Source: Streptomyces sp.
GTDB lineage: Bacteria > Actinomycetota > Actinomycetes > Streptomycetales > Streptomycetaceae
Assembly (NCBI RefSeq): GCF_031181555.1
Contig: NZ_JAPSKQ010000014.1
Location: 1 to 62,245, forward strand
Direction: 5' to 3'
DNA: 62,245 nt
Shown here: piece by piece, positions 41,146 to 50,748 of the stretch
How the letters are laid out: each line of letters opens with the position of its first letter
How positions within the stretch are numbered: the stretch's first letter is position 1
Notes under the pieces: model-generated
What the model saw: only the letters and a program-made list of their open reading frames with translations
The model's database searches: none
What the model was told of the DNA's origin: nothing
Made by a program: the position numbers and the translations under genes

Positions 41146-42216
41146 GTGAGTGCCAACGTAAGCCCGACGGCGGGCATGCAGCCGACCGCGACGTACGACA
41201 GTGCCTTCCTGAAGGCGTGCAGGCGCGAACCCGTGCCGCACACCCCGGTGTGGTTCATGCGGCAGGCCGGGCGCTCACTGCCGGAGTACCGCAAGGTCCG
41301 CGAGGGCATCGGGATGCTCGAGTCCTGCATGCGCCCCGACCTGGTCACCGAGATCACGCTCCAGCCGGTGCGCCGCCACCGCGTCGACGCGGCGATCTAC
41401 TTCAGCGACATCGTCGTCCCCCTCAAGGCCATCGGCATCGACCTCGACATCAAGCCCGGCGTCGGCCCGGTCGTCGAGCAGCCGGTCCGCACCCGCGCCG
41501 ACCTCGCCCGGCTGCGCGACCTCACCCCCGAGGACGTCTCCTACGTCACCGAGGCGGTCGGCCAGCTGACCCGCGAGCTCGGGTCCACCCCGCTGATCGG
41601 CTTCGCGGGCGCCCCGTTCACCCTCGCGAGCTACCTCGTCGAGGGCGGCCCGTCCCGCACGTACGAGAACGCCAAGGCGATGATGTACGGCGACCCCGGG
41701 CTGTGGGCCGACCTGCTCGACCGCCTCGCGGACATCACCGCCGCGTTCCTCGAGGTCCAGATCGAGGCCGGCGCCTCGGCGGTCCAGCTGTTCGACTCCT
41801 GGGCCGGCGCGCTCGCCCCGGCCGACTACCGGCGCTCGGTGCTGCCCGCCTCGGCGAAGGTGTTCCGCGCGGTCGCCGGCTACGGCGTCCCGCGCATCCA
41901 CTTCGGCGTCGGCACCGGTGAGCTCCTCGGCCCGATGGGCGAGGCCGGCGCGGACGTCGTGGGCGTCGACTGGCGCGTCCCGCTGGACGAGGCCGCCCGC
42001 CGCGTCGGCCCCGGCAAGGCGCTCCAGGGCAACCTCGACCCGACCGTGCTGTTCGCCGGCCGCGAGGCCGTCGAGGCCAGGACCCGGGAGGTGCTGCAGG
42101 CGGCCGCAGGCCTGGAGGGCCACGTCTTCAACCTCGGTCACGGCGTGATGCCGTCCACCGACCCGGACGCGCTGACCCGCCTCGTGGAGTACGTCCACAC
42201 GCAGACCGCCCGCTGA
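41146..42216 (+). CDS. hemE: Uroporphyrinogen decarboxylase
   Basis: A 356-residue enzyme that decarboxylates the four acetate side chains of uroporphyrinogen III to give coproporphyrinogen III. The N-terminal signature is [15 protein letters not shown], with substrate-binding Arg residues. [13 protein letters not shown] with the catalytic Asp follows, then [17 protein letters not shown], a family hallmark, and [14 protein letters not shown] with the conserved His. The GTG at 41146 gives the usual short N-terminus; ATG 41176 is an alternative. No Shine-Dalgarno is seen, so translation may be leaderless. The matching late-pathway genes hemG and hemQ lie 8 kb downstream. Confidence 0.95.
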   Translation: MSANVSPTAGMQPTATYDSAFLKACRREPVPHTPVWFMRQAGRSLPEYRKVREGIGMLESCMRPDLVTEITLQPVRRHRVDAAIYFSDIVVPLKAIGIDLDIKPGVGPVVEQPVRTRADLARLRDLTPEDVSYVTEAVGQLTRELGSTPLIGFAGAPFTLASYLVEGGPSRTYENAKAMMYGDPGLWADLLDRLADITAAFLEVQIEAGASAVQLFDSWAGALAPADYRRSVLPASAKVFRAVAGYGVPRIHFGVGTGELLGPMGEAGADVVGVDWRVPLDEAARRVGPGKALQGNLDPTVLFAGREAVEARTREVLQAAAGLEGHVFNLGHGVMPSTDPDALTRLVEYVHTQTAR

Positions 42217-42220
42217 GCCA

Positions 42221-42235
42221 CCCCGGGTACCGGGG
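42221..42235 (+). terminator. Short stem-loop after hemE
   Basis: CCCCGG pairs with CCGGGG across a 3-base loop, 4 bases beyond the hemE stop. Further GC-rich inverted repeats follow to about 42270. It is a plausible but weak terminator. Confidence 0.45.
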
Positions 42236-42363
42236 CCGGACGCGGTCCCGGTACCGCCGGCCGGCCCCCGTACGCGCCGGTCGGGAGTCGGATCCCGGGT
42301 ACGGGGTACTGGGCATACGCTGTCCGCCACGTTCGCTCCCGGGCACGGGCAGGTGGAGGCCCC

Positions 42364-44442
42364 ATGAGGCTCGAAATGTTCGACCCCGCTCCGATCGGCG
42401 TGGTCTTCACCGAAGGGCCGGAGCACCGGCTCGCGTACACCAACGAGCTCTACCGGAAGATCTTCGGGGACCGTCCGCTGGGCCGGCCCATCCGCCGGGC
42501 CTTTCCCGACCTCGAGCAGTCCGGCTACTTCGACATCTTCGACCGGGTCCTCGCCACCGGGAAGGCCGAAGTGCTCACGGCCGTCCCCGTCGGCCTGGCC
42601 TTCTCGGACGCGACGGACGAGGGGACGCGCTACTTCACGTTCAGCCTCTCCCCCGGCACGACGAGCGACGGCCGGCAAGGGGTGCTGGGCGTGCTCGTGG
42701 AGGTCACCGAGCAGGTCACCGCCGCCGAACGGATCCGCGTCCTGTCCGAGGAACGCCGCCGCGCGCTGCAGCGCTACCGCAGCCTGGTGCGGGCCGGAAC
42801 CCAGATGGTGTGGGTGACGGGCCCCAAGGGCGGGGTGATCGAGCCGAGCCCCGGCTGGGAGCGGGTGACCGGGCAGAGCTGGGAGGAGTTCCGGGGCGAC
42901 GGGTGGATCGACGCGGTCCACCCCGACGACCGCGCCGCCATCCTCGAGGAGTGGGGCCGGGCCCTGGAGGAGGTGCGGCCGCTGTTCACCCACACCTACC
43001 GGCTGCGGCTGGCCACCGGCGGCTACCGCCACTTCGCCGTCGCGGCGGCACCGGTCCGCGACGGGGACACGGTGATCGAGTGGGTGGGCACCTGCCGGGA
43101 CGTCGAGCAGGAGTGGCAGGACGCCCGCCGCGAGGAGCTGCTGGCCCGCGCGACCGCCGTCACGGCCGACACCGCCCAGCTGGACGAGATGCTCGCCGCC
43201 CTCACCCGGGTGATCGTGCCCGCCCTCGCCGACAGCTGCACCATGTACCTCCTCCCGCAGGCCCTGCACCGCACGCCGGGGACCGCGCTGACCGCCGAAC
43301 GCGTCGCCGCCGTCATCCGCGACGGCCACCCCGACCTGCCCCCGCACCACGCGGAGCACCTGGGGCCCGGCAGCCCGCTCGCCCGCGCCGCCGACCAGCG
43401 CCGCCCGGTCCACGCCGTCTTCCCGCCCGGCTCACCCCCGCCCGACCTCGCCCCGCCCGCCGCCGAACCCTGGCTGGCCCACGACGCCAACAGCGTCGTC
43501 GTGCTTCCCGTCGTCGTCGACGGCACCGCCGCCGCCCTGGTCGCCGCCTCCGTCACCGGTGACCGCCCGCCCCTGGGCCCACCCGAGATCAGCCTGCTGC
43601 AGACGCTCCTGGAACGGGCCCACACACCGCTCAGCAACGCCCTGGAGTACCAGCGCACCCGGCAGGTGGCGCTGGCCCTCCAGCGCAGCCTGCTCACCGA
43701 GCCGCCGGACGTGCCCGGCCTCGACATCGCCGTCCGCTACCGGCCCAGCACCTCGGCCGCCGAGGTCGGCGGCGACTGGTACGACTCCTTCGTGCTGCGC
43801 GACGGCGCCACCGTCCTCACCATCGGCGACGTCTCCGGGCACGACCTGCCCGCCGCCGTCACCATGAGCCAGCTGCGCAACATGCTGCGCGGACTCACCC
43901 TCGACCGCCAGGAACCCACCGGCACGATCCTGCGCCGCCTGGACGTCTCCCTGCAGACCCTCTACCTGGAGTGCACCGCCACCTGCATCCTGACCCGGGT
44001 CGAACGCCCGGCGCCCGGCCGTTTCCAGATCCACTACTCCGTCGCGGGACACCCCCCGCCGCTGCTGGTCGAAGCGGACGGCACCGCGCGCTTCCTGACC
44101 GAGGGCCGCTCCCCGATGCTCGGGCTCGTCCCGCACCCCGAGTACAGCAGCGCCCTGGAACCGCTGCCGCCCGGCTCGACCCTGCTGCTGTACACCGACG
44201 GGCTGGTGGAGCGCCGCGAGGAGGACCTCACCGTCGGTCTGGAGCGGTTGCGCCACCACGCGTCGATCGCCGTCCGGCGCCCGCTGGAGGCCTTCTGCGA
44301 CGAGCTGCTCGCCGACCTGCTGACCGTCGACAACGACGATGACGTGGCCATGGTGGCCCTGCGACTGCCCGCGCCCCCCGCCGACGACCGCGATCACCGC
44401 GACGGCAGGCTCCACCGGAACCACGAGAGGCCGGACCGGTAG
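42364..44442 (+). CDS. PAS/GAF-containing SpoIIE-type serine phosphatase
   Basis: A 692-residue cytoplasmic signalling phosphatase. Domains in order are a PAS domain (about 1-120; PIGVVFTEGPEHRLAYTNELY), a second PAS with PAC (about 140-250; VHPDDRAAILEEW), a GAF-like domain (about 260-430) and a PP2C-like SpoIIE domain from 440. The last has VGGDWYDSFVL, TIGDVSGHDLPAA, LLLYTDGLVERR and DNDDDVAMVALRL, holding the metal aspartates. Such proteins dephosphorylate anti-sigma-factor antagonists in response to ligands or light. No partner anti-sigma genes are adjacent. The ATG start has GGTGGAGG 5 bases upstream. Confidence 0.9.
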   Translation: MRLEMFDPAPIGVVFTEGPEHRLAYTNELYRKIFGDRPLGRPIRRAFPDLEQSGYFDIFDRVLATGKAEVLTAVPVGLAFSDATDEGTRYFTFSLSPGTTSDGRQGVLGVLVEVTEQVTAAERIRVLSEERRRALQRYRSLVRAGTQMVWVTGPKGGVIEPSPGWERVTGQSWEEFRGDGWIDAVHPDDRAAILEEWGRALEEVRPLFTHTYRLRLATGGYRHFAVAAAPVRDGDTVIEWVGTCRDVEQEWQDARREELLARATAVTADTAQLDEMLAALTRVIVPALADSCTMYLLPQALHRTPGTALTAERVAAVIRDGHPDLPPHHAEHLGPGSPLARAADQRRPVHAVFPPGSPPPDLAPPAAEPWLAHDANSVVVLPVVVDGTAAALVAASVTGDRPPLGPPEISLLQTLLERAHTPLSNALEYQRTRQVALALQRSLLTEPPDVPGLDIAVRYRPSTSAAEVGGDWYDSFVLRDGATVLTIGDVSGHDLPAAVTMSQLRNMLRGLTLDRQEPTGTILRRLDVSLQTLYLECTATCILTRVERPAPGRFQIHYSVAGHPPPLLVEADGTARFLTEGRSPMLGLVPHPEYSSALEPLPPGSTLLLYTDGLVERREEDLTVGLERLRHHASIAVRRPLEAFCDELLADLLTVDNDDDVAMVALRLPAPPADDRDHRDGRLHRNHERPDR

Positions 44443-44499
44443 CGGGCACGTCCCGCCGGCCCTCCCGCGACAAACCCGCCCCCTTGCTACTCAAATTTG

Positions 44500-44515
44500 A
44501 CTACAGTGGCGGGCA
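44500..44515 (+). promoter_or_regulatory. Candidate leaderless promoter of the VOC gene
   Basis: TACAGT (44502-44507) is -10-like and ends seven bases before the ATG at 44515, where transcription would begin. No Shine-Dalgarno is present. The surrounding TTGCTACTCAAATTTGAC is unusually A/T-rich for this genome. Confidence 0.4.
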
Positions 44516-45222
44516 TGAGTGAGAGGACCATCCCGATCCTGCCGTGCCGGACCCTCCAGCCCGTTCTCGACTTCTACACCGTCCTCGGGTTCGAGGTGAC
44601 CTTCCAGCAGAAGAGCCCCCATCCGTACGCGGTGGTGGAGCGCGGCGGCATCCAGCTCCACTTCTTCGGAATGAAGCAGTACGAGCCGGCCGAGTCGTTC
44701 AGCACGTGTCACATCCGCACCGATGACGTGGACGGTCTGCACGAGGTCTTCCGGACCAGGCTCAAGGCGGCGTACGGGAGGATCCCGACCCGGGGGCTGC
44801 CGCGCATCGGGCCGCTGAAGGACACGTCGCACGGCGTGCGGCAGTTCCTCGTGACCGATCCGGGCGGCAACTGCCTCCGCGTCGGGCAGCCGACGGGCCG
44901 GGACCAGCACCACCGGCCCGCCCCCGGGGGAACCTTTTCCCGGGCCCTCCACCACGCCTCCCTGTTCGCGGACTCGAGGGAGGACCCGGAGGGCGCCGCG
45001 AAGATCGTCGACCGGGTGCTGCGCATCGAGGACGAACGGCCGACGCCCGTGCAGCTGCTCCGCCTCCTCGTGCTGCGTGCGGATGTCGCCCGGCGCCTCG
45101 GTGACGAAGAGACCGCGGCCTCCGCGCTCGCCCGGGCCGCCGCGGTCCGCCTCACCGACCGGGAGCGGGAGTCGGTGCACGACGACCTCGAGCGTCTCGA
45201 GGAGCTGAGGGGCTGCCGCTGA
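44515..45222 (+). CDS. VOC (glyoxalase/bleomycin-resistance type) protein with helical C-terminal domain
   Basis: A 235-residue protein. Residues 1-120 form a vicinal-oxygen-chelate fold like bleomycin-binding proteins (IPILPCRTLQPVLDFYTVLG, GIQLHFFGM, FLVTDPGGNCLRVGQ). Residues of about 145-235 are helical and Ala/Arg/Glu-rich (AAKIVDRVLRIEDE, LLRLLVLRADVARRLGD, ASALARAAAVRLTD), like a pair of TPR-type helices; this extension is not part of the usual family. The ATG at 44515 is chosen because upstream in-frame starts lie inside the promoter-like segment. It may bind or sequester a small molecule, but no substrate can be named. Confidence 0.82.
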   Translation: MSERTIPILPCRTLQPVLDFYTVLGFEVTFQQKSPHPYAVVERGGIQLHFFGMKQYEPAESFSTCHIRTDDVDGLHEVFRTRLKAAYGRIPTRGLPRIGPLKDTSHGVRQFLVTDPGGNCLRVGQPTGRDQHHRPAPGGTFSRALHHASLFADSREDPEGAAKIVDRVLRIEDERPTPVQLLRLLVLRADVARRLGDEETAASALARAAAVRLTDRERESVHDDLERLEELRGCR

Positions 45223-45298
45223 CCGGCGGAGGCGGAGTCCGGCAGCGCGCGTATCGCTGCGACGGCCGGGGCTCCGCTCGTGCGCCGCCCCGGCTCCC

Positions 45299-46120
45299 TC
45301 ACCGACCCGGCCGTGCGTGCCTGCCGTACCGCACGCCGCGCGGCTCCGGCGGTGGCGCAGTGCCGGGACGCAGCGGCCAGGCGATCAGCATGCCCGCCAC
45401 GAAGCCGGCGACGTGTGCCAGATAGGCCACGGTCCCGGCCTGCGAGACGCCTCCGCCGGACGAGTACACGGCCTGCAGCACGAACCACGAGCCCAGCACG
45501 GTCCAGGCGGGCAGCCGCAGCGGCAGGAAGATCAGGAACGGCACCAGCACCCACACGCGTGCCTTCGGATACAGCACCAGGTAGGCGCCCAGCACCCCCG
45601 CGATGGCTCCGGAGGCGCCGATCAGCGGGGCGCCCGAACCGGAGTTCGCGAGGGCGAAGACGTACGCGGCCGCGTAGCCGCAGACGACGTAGAACAGCAG
45701 GAAGCGGACGTGCCCCATGCGGTCCTCGATGTTGTTGCCGAAGATCCACAGGAAGAGCAGGTTGCCCAGCAGGTGCAGCCAGCCGCCGTGCAGGAACATC
45801 GACGTCAGGACGCTCAGCTCCGGGACCTTCTCGTAACCCGGCGGCCCCACCACGCACCCCGGCCCCTGCGGTCCCACCCCGGTGTCGCCCGTGGGCACCA
45901 GGCGGGGCATCCGGTGGTGGATCAGCTCCTGCGGCACCACCGCGTACCGCTCCAGGAACGCCTGGAGGCCGCACAGCTGCGCGAGACCGCCCTCGCCCGT
46001 CAGCGAACCGGCGACACCGGGGGTGAGGAACACGAAGACGGTGAAGTTGGCGGCGAGCAGTGCGTACGTCACCCAGGGAGTGCGCCGCGCGGGGTTCACG
46101 TCATGGACGGGGATCACCAC
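45299..46120 (-). CDS. Rhomboid family intramembrane serine protease
   Basis: A 273-residue membrane protein with about six hydrophobic segments. The catalytic serine is in GASGAIAG and the catalytic histidine in AHVAGFVAG; the WLHLLGNLLFLWIFGNNIED region carries the conserved HxxxN-like motif. A Gly/Pro-rich extracytoplasmic loop lies between the first two segments. It cleaves transmembrane substrates; none is suggested by neighbours. The GTG start follows an AAGGGGG ribosome site. It is divergent from the small gene at 46253 and convergent with the VOC gene. Confidence 0.9.
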   Translation of the reverse strand: MVIPVHDVNPARRTPWVTYALLAANFTVFVFLTPGVAGSLTGEGGLAQLCGLQAFLERYAVVPQELIHHRMPRLVPTGDTGVGPQGPGCVVGPPGYEKVPELSVLTSMFLHGGWLHLLGNLLFLWIFGNNIEDRMGHVRFLLFYVVCGYAAAYVFALANSGSGAPLIGASGAIAGVLGAYLVLYPKARVWVLVPFLIFLPLRLPAWTVLGSWFVLQAVYSSGGGVSQAGTVAYLAHVAGFVAGMLIAWPLRPGTAPPPEPRGVRYGRHARPGR

Positions 46121-46252
46121 ATCCCCCTTGTGCCCGGGCGGCGGTCGGTGAATCCGCGGCGGCGCTGAACACCGCCGTCCGGCCGTGCGTATCTGTCGTC
46201 AACCGCCCGCGGCGCGGGGAAGGGGTCGCGGGGCCGACGTGAGGAACACACG

Positions 46253-46573
46253 ATGAACGACCGAGTGACCCCCGCCCTGCACGCGCTGCCCGGCGGCGAG
46301 GCCGAGCTCACGCTCGTGGTGCGCCTGCCCTGGGAGGACGTCGCCCGGCTGGGCCAGGAGGCGGGACGGCTCGCCGCCCAGACGCAGCGGCCGGTCACGC
46401 TGGACGAGGCGGCGGGCCACCGCCTGCGCTCGGCGCGGACCGCGGCGCACGCCAGGCCGGCGGGGGAGCAGCCGCCCCCGGCGCCCTCGAGCGCCTCCGT
46501 CTCGTCGCTGCCCGCGCGCCCGTCGGCCGAGCAGGCGCGCCAGGCCATCGAACGGATCACCGGGACGGCGTAG
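46253..46573 (+). CDS. Small hypothetical protein
   Basis: I do not recognise a family. The 106-residue product has a structured N-terminal half (ELTLVVRLPWEDVARLGQEAG, then QTQRPVTLDEAAGHRL) that looks like one strand-helix unit, and a Pro/Ala/Ser-rich C-terminal half ending in a short amphipathic helix (SAEQARQAIERI). It has no signal peptide. The ATG start has GAGGAA upstream and codon use is normal, so it is likely to be real. It is divergent from the rhomboid gene and convergent with the reductase gene. Confidence 0.65.
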   Translation: MNDRVTPALHALPGGEAELTLVVRLPWEDVARLGQEAGRLAAQTQRPVTLDEAAGHRLRSARTAAHARPAGEQPPPAPSSASVSSLPARPSAEQARQAIERITGTA

Positions 46574-46614
46574 CCGGACTCCGCCTCCGGCCCACCCGGC
46601 TCACCGCCTCCGGC

Positions 46615-48021
46615 TCACCCCGTGCCCCGGATCTTCGCCGCCGCCTTGCGGGCCGCCACCAGGACCGGGTCCCAGACCGGTGAGAAGGGCGGCGCGTAGC
46701 CCAGGTCCAGGGTCGTCATCTGCTCCACCGTCATACCGGCCGTGAGGGCCACCGCGGCGATGTCGACCCGCTTGCCCGCGCCCTCGCGGCCGACGATCTG
46801 GACGCCGAGGAGGCGGCCGGTGCGCACTTCGGCGAGCATCTTCACCGTCATGGGGGAGGCGTTCGGGTAGTAGCCCGCGCGGCTGGTCGACTCGACGGTG
46901 ACGGTCTCGAACCGCAGGCCCACGCGGCGGGCGTCCTTCTCGCGCAGGCCGGTGCGCGCGATCTCCAGGTCGCACACCTTGCTGACCGCCGTACCGACCA
47001 CACCGGGGAAGGTGGCGTAGCCGCCGCCGACGTTGGCGCCGATGATCTGACCGTGCTTGTTGGCGTGCGTGCCGAGCGGGACGTGCCGCTGCTGTCCGGA
47101 GACCAGGTCGAGCACCTCCACGCAGTCGCCGCCGGCCCACACGTTCTCCTGCCCGCGCACCCGCAGGGACCGGTCGGTCAGCAGTCCGCCGTGCTCGCCC
47201 AGGGGGAGTCCCGCCGCCCGCGCGAGGGCCGTCTCGGGCCGCACCCCGATGCCGAGGACGACGACGTCCGCGGGGTACTCGGCCTCCCCGGCGACGACCG
47301 CCCGCACCCGGCCGTCGTCCCCCACGAGCAGCTCGGTGACCTCGGCGCCGTTGACCATGGTGATCCCCATGCCCACCATGGCCTCGTGCACCAGGCACCC
47401 CATGTCGGGGTCGAGGGTGGCCATGGGCTCCTCGCCCCGGTTGACGACCGTCACCTCGTAGCCGCGGTTGATCATCGCCTCGGCCATCTCCACGCCGATG
47501 TAGCCCGCCCCGACGACCACCGCGCGGCCGCCACGCGTGCGGGCCGACGTGTCGAGCAGCGCCTGCCCGTCGTCCAGGGTCTGCACCCCGTGCACCCCGG
47601 GGGCGTCCATGCCGGGCAGCTCCGGGCGGATCGGCCGCGCACCGGTCGCGATCACCAGCTTGTCGTACGACGTCCAGGACTCGGCCCCGGAATCGACGTC
47701 ACGCGCGCGTACGCGTCCCCGGCCGAGGTCGAGCTCCGTCACCTCGGTGCGCAGCCGCAGATCGATGTCCCGCGCGCGGTGCTCCTCGGGCGTGCGGGCG
47801 ATCAGCAGGTCCCGTTCGGGGACGTCACCGCCCACCCAGTACGGGATGCCGCACGCCGAGTAGGAGGTGAAGTGGCCGCGCTCGAACGCCACGATCTCCA
47901 GCTCGTCCGGGCCCTTCAGCCGACGGGCCTGCGACGCCGCGGACATCCCCGCGGCGTCGCCGCCGATCACGACCAGGCGTTCCCGCGTGCCCCGCGCACT
48001 CCGCGCATCGCTCATGCTCAT
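46615..48021 (-). CDS. FAD-dependent pyridine nucleotide-disulfide oxidoreductase (CoA-disulfide reductase-like)
   Basis: A 468-residue flavoprotein. The FAD motif VVIGGDAAGMSAASQARR is N-terminal. A single active-site cysteine lies in SYSACGIPYWVGG (about residue 57), the arrangement of CoA-disulfide reductases, NADH oxidases and persulfide reductases rather than CxxxxC reductases. The NAD motif is VVVGAGYIGVEMAE (about 170), then VWAGGDCVEV for FAD and a C-terminal dimerisation domain. It probably keeps a low-molecular-weight thiol reduced. A second in-frame ATG six bases downstream is equally possible; no clear ribosome site is present. Confidence 0.85.
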   Translation of the reverse strand: MSMSDARSARGTRERLVVIGGDAAGMSAASQARRLKGPDELEIVAFERGHFTSYSACGIPYWVGGDVPERDLLIARTPEEHRARDIDLRLRTEVTELDLGRGRVRARDVDSGAESWTSYDKLVIATGARPIRPELPGMDAPGVHGVQTLDDGQALLDTSARTRGGRAVVVGAGYIGVEMAEAMINRGYEVTVVNRGEEPMATLDPDMGCLVHEAMVGMGITMVNGAEVTELLVGDDGRVRAVVAGEAEYPADVVVLGIGVRPETALARAAGLPLGEHGGLLTDRSLRVRGQENVWAGGDCVEVLDLVSGQQRHVPLGTHANKHGQIIGANVGGGYATFPGVVGTAVSKVCDLEIARTGLREKDARRVGLRFETVTVESTSRAGYYPNASPMTVKMLAEVRTGRLLGVQIVGREGAGKRVDIAAVALTAGMTVEQMTTLDLGYAPPFSPVWDPVLVAARKAAAKIRGTG

Positions 48022-48080
48022 GCGAACACGCTACGGGGGCAGGGCCTTTCGGGTCCGGCCCGGGCCCGCCGCAGAGCCCT

Positions 48081-49088
48081 TCAGCCCTCCCCGTTCCCCC
48101 CGCTCTCCTCCGTTCCGCCGCGGGCCGGCCGCTGTGCCGGCCGGGCCGCCGGCAGCGGACCCGGGGCGCTCGTCGCGGGCGCCGGCACCGGTCGCCGCGG
48201 CAGCCGGGGACGCACGGCCTTCTGCCACAGCAGGACGAGCAGGACGACCGCCGCCGCGAACGGCAGCACCGCGCCGATCGCCACCGCCAGCCAGCGCAGC
48301 ATCGTCACGAACGCGTCCCAGCCGCCCGCGAGCGCGTCCACGAAGCCGGGGTCGTCGTCCCGCGCGGCCTTCTCCACCGGCCTCTCGGACAGGGACAGGG
48401 TGATGGTGGCCAGGCTCGTCCGGTCCTTCAGCGACTCCTGACGGGCGAGCAGGGCCTCCAGATCGGCCTGACGGGTGCTCAGTTCCCCTTCCAGGGTGAC
48501 CACGTCACTGAGCCTGGTGGCCCGGTCCATCAGCTCGCGGATACGGGCCACGCTGGCGCGCTGCGACGTGATCCGGCTCTCCACGTCGACCACCTGGTCG
48601 GTGACGTCCTGCGCCTTCGCGCTGCGTTCGAGGAGCGTGCCCGCGCCTTCCAGGTCGGCGAGGACCTCCTCGTACCGCGCGACGGGCACGCGCAGCACCA
48701 CGCGCGTGCGCTCGTGCCCCTCCTCGTCGCGGGTGGTGGTCTCGTTGCCGACGTAGCCGCCCGCGTCCTCCGTGGTGGCGCGGGCCTCGTCCAGGGCCTT
48801 CGGGACGTCCTTCACCCGTACGGTCAGTGAGGCGGTGCGGATGATGTGCTGAGCGGGGGCCTTCGCCGGCGCCGTCGCCCGGGCACCGTCCGCCGCGCCG
48901 CCGGGCGCGCCCTGCTCGGCACCCTCCGGCGCCGCCTGGGCGTCCGCCTGCGCGGCGGCCTTGCCGCCACCGTCCGCCGTGCTGCCGGAGGCGTCGTCGG
49001 TGCCGCTGCACCCGGTGACCGCGAGGGCCGCGGACAGCAGGACCGCGGCCAGGGCGTGGGCCGGTCGTACGGATCGTCGTGTGCGCAT
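48081..49088 (-). CDS. DUF4349 domain lipoprotein
   Basis: A 335-residue lipoprotein. The signal ends in the lipobox LAVTGC, followed by about 65 low-complexity Ala/Gly/Glu residues. The DUF4349 domain (IIRTASLTVRVKDVPKALDEA, GGYVGNETT, VVLRVPVARYEEVLADLEGAG) runs into a long coiled coil (about 165-240; VVDVESRITSQRASVARIREL). A C-terminal transmembrane helix (LAVAIGAVLPFAAAVVLLVLLW) and a basic, Pro-rich tail end it. Lipid anchor plus C-terminal helix would fix both ends in the membrane. Function is unknown. The start has GGGGGAAG about 8 bases upstream. It is divergent from hemG. Confidence 0.85.
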   Translation of the reverse strand: MRTRRSVRPAHALAAVLLSAALAVTGCSGTDDASGSTADGGGKAAAQADAQAAPEGAEQGAPGGAADGARATAPAKAPAQHIIRTASLTVRVKDVPKALDEARATTEDAGGYVGNETTTRDEEGHERTRVVLRVPVARYEEVLADLEGAGTLLERSAKAQDVTDQVVDVESRITSQRASVARIRELMDRATRLSDVVTLEGELSTRQADLEALLARQESLKDRTSLATITLSLSERPVEKAARDDDPGFVDALAGGWDAFVTMLRWLAVAIGAVLPFAAAVVLLVLLWQKAVRPRLPRRPVPAPATSAPGPLPAARPAQRPARGGTEESGGNGEG

Positions 49089-49290
49089 GTGGGTCTTCCC
49101 CCCGGGGTCGTGACGACTGACGCTCCTACGACGCCGGACGGGCACGGGACGTTGGCGCGAAACGGTCCCGATGAGGTCACGGTAGGGACTCGGCGGGGAC
49201 GGCCCGGGGAGGGTTCGGGGACGGGGCAGGGACTCGTCAGGGCCCCATGGCCCTGGTGGGGCCGCCGGTGGCGTTTGAGAAGCTGGAGCC

Positions 49291-50748
49291 ATGAGCGGAT
49301 CACGTACGGGCGCCGGACAGCGGGTCGTCGTCGTCGGAGCCGGTGTCGCCGGGCTGGCCGCCGCGCACCGGCTGCTGGAGCGCGGGGCGCGGGTGACGGT
49401 GCTGGAGGCCTCGGACCGGGTCGGCGGCAAGCTGCTGCCCGGCGAGATCGCGGGCGCGCGGGTGGACCTCGGCGCGGAGTCGATGCTGGCCCGCCGTCCC
49501 GAGGCGGTGGCCCTCGCCCGCGAGGTGGGCCTCGCCGACCGTCTCCGGCCCCCGGCCACCGCGACGGCCTCGCTGTGGACCCGCGGTGCCCTGCGCCCCA
49601 TGCCGAGGGGCCACGTCATGGGCGTACCCGGCACCGCCGCCGCCCTCGCCGGCGTGCTGTCCGACGAAGGGCTCGCCCGCATCGAGCGCGACGCCGACCT
49701 GCCGCGCACCGAGGTCGGCGACGACGTGGCGGTCGGTGAGTACGTGGCGGCGCGCCTGGGCCGCGAGGTCGTCGACCGCCTCGTGGAGCCCCTGCTGGGC
49801 GGGGTGTACGCGGGCGACGCGTACCGCATCTCGATGCGCTCGGCGGTCCCGCAGCTCTTCGAGGCCGCCCGGACCCACACCTCCCTGACCGAGGGCGTCC
49901 GCGAGATCCAGGCGAGGTCCGCCGCCTCCGGGCGGACCGGCCCCGTGTTCATGGGCATCGAGGGCGGAGTGGGCACCCTGCCGCTCGCCGTCGCCGCGTC
50001 GGTCCGGGCGCGCGGCGGGGAGATCCTCACCGGTACGCCGGTCACCGGGCTGCGCCGGACGCCCGAGGGCGGGTGGCGGGTCGTCGCCGGGGACCGGGTC
50101 CTGCCCGCCGACGCGGTCGTCGTCGCCGTCCCCGCCCCGGCCGCCGCCCGCCTCCTGCGCGCCGAGGCCCCCCGGGCCGCCGCCGAACTGGCCGGAGTCG
50201 AGTACGCCTCCATGGCGCTGATCACCCTCGCCTACCGCCGCGCGGAGACCGGCCTCCCCGAGGGCAGCGGATTCCTGGTGCCGCCGGTCGACGGCCGCAC
50301 CATCAAGGCGGCCACCTTCGCCTCCCGCAAGTGGGGCTGGGTCGCCGAGGAGAACCCCGACCTGGTCGTCCTGCGCACCTCCGTCGGCCGCCACGGCGAG
50401 ACGGAGATCCTCCGCCGCGACGACGCCGACCTCGTGGAGGTCTCCCGGCACGACCTGAAGGCGGCCGCCGGACTGGACGCCGCCCCCGTCGCCACCCGCG
50501 TCACCCGCTGGGACGACGGCCTGCCCCAGTATCCCGTCGGTCACCACGCGCGCGTGGCCCGCGTCCGCGAGCACCTCGCGGACCTCACCGGGCTGGCCGT
50601 GTGCGGCGCGGCCTACGACGGCGTCGGCATCCCCGCGTGCATCGCGAGCGCGTACGCCGCCGTCGACCGGATCCACGGTGACCTGCGCGGTGTGCAGGAG
50701 CTCACCGCCCACCCGGTGCAGAGCCTCCACGGAGGAGCAGGAGAATGA
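49291..50748 (+). CDS. hemG: Coproporphyrinogen III / protoporphyrinogen oxidase (HemY/CgoX type)
   Basis: A 485-residue FAD oxidase. The dinucleotide motif [20 protein letters not shown] begins at residue 12, then [25 protein letters not shown] and [14 protein letters not shown] are family stretches, and the C-terminal FAD contact is [21 protein letters not shown]. No membrane segment is present. In actinobacteria this oxidase acts on coproporphyrinogen III and is also called HemY or CgoX. It overlaps hemQ by four bases (ATGA), which gives a coupled late-heme pair. The ATG start is preceded by a close GGAG. Confidence 0.93.
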   Translation: MSGSRTGAGQRVVVVGAGVAGLAAAHRLLERGARVTVLEASDRVGGKLLPGEIAGARVDLGAESMLARRPEAVALAREVGLADRLRPPATATASLWTRGALRPMPRGHVMGVPGTAAALAGVLSDEGLARIERDADLPRTEVGDDVAVGEYVAARLGREVVDRLVEPLLGGVYAGDAYRISMRSAVPQLFEAARTHTSLTEGVREIQARSAASGRTGPVFMGIEGGVGTLPLAVAASVRARGGEILTGTPVTGLRRTPEGGWRVVAGDRVLPADAVVVAVPAPAAARLLRAEAPRAAAELAGVEYASMALITLAYRRAETGLPEGSGFLVPPVDGRTIKAATFASRKWGWVAEENPDLVVLRTSVGRHGETEILRRDDADLVEVSRHDLKAAAGLDAAPVATRVTRWDDGLPQYPVGHHARVARVREHLADLTGLAVCGAAYDGVGIPACIASAYAAVDRIHGDLRGVQELTAHPVQSLHGGAGE

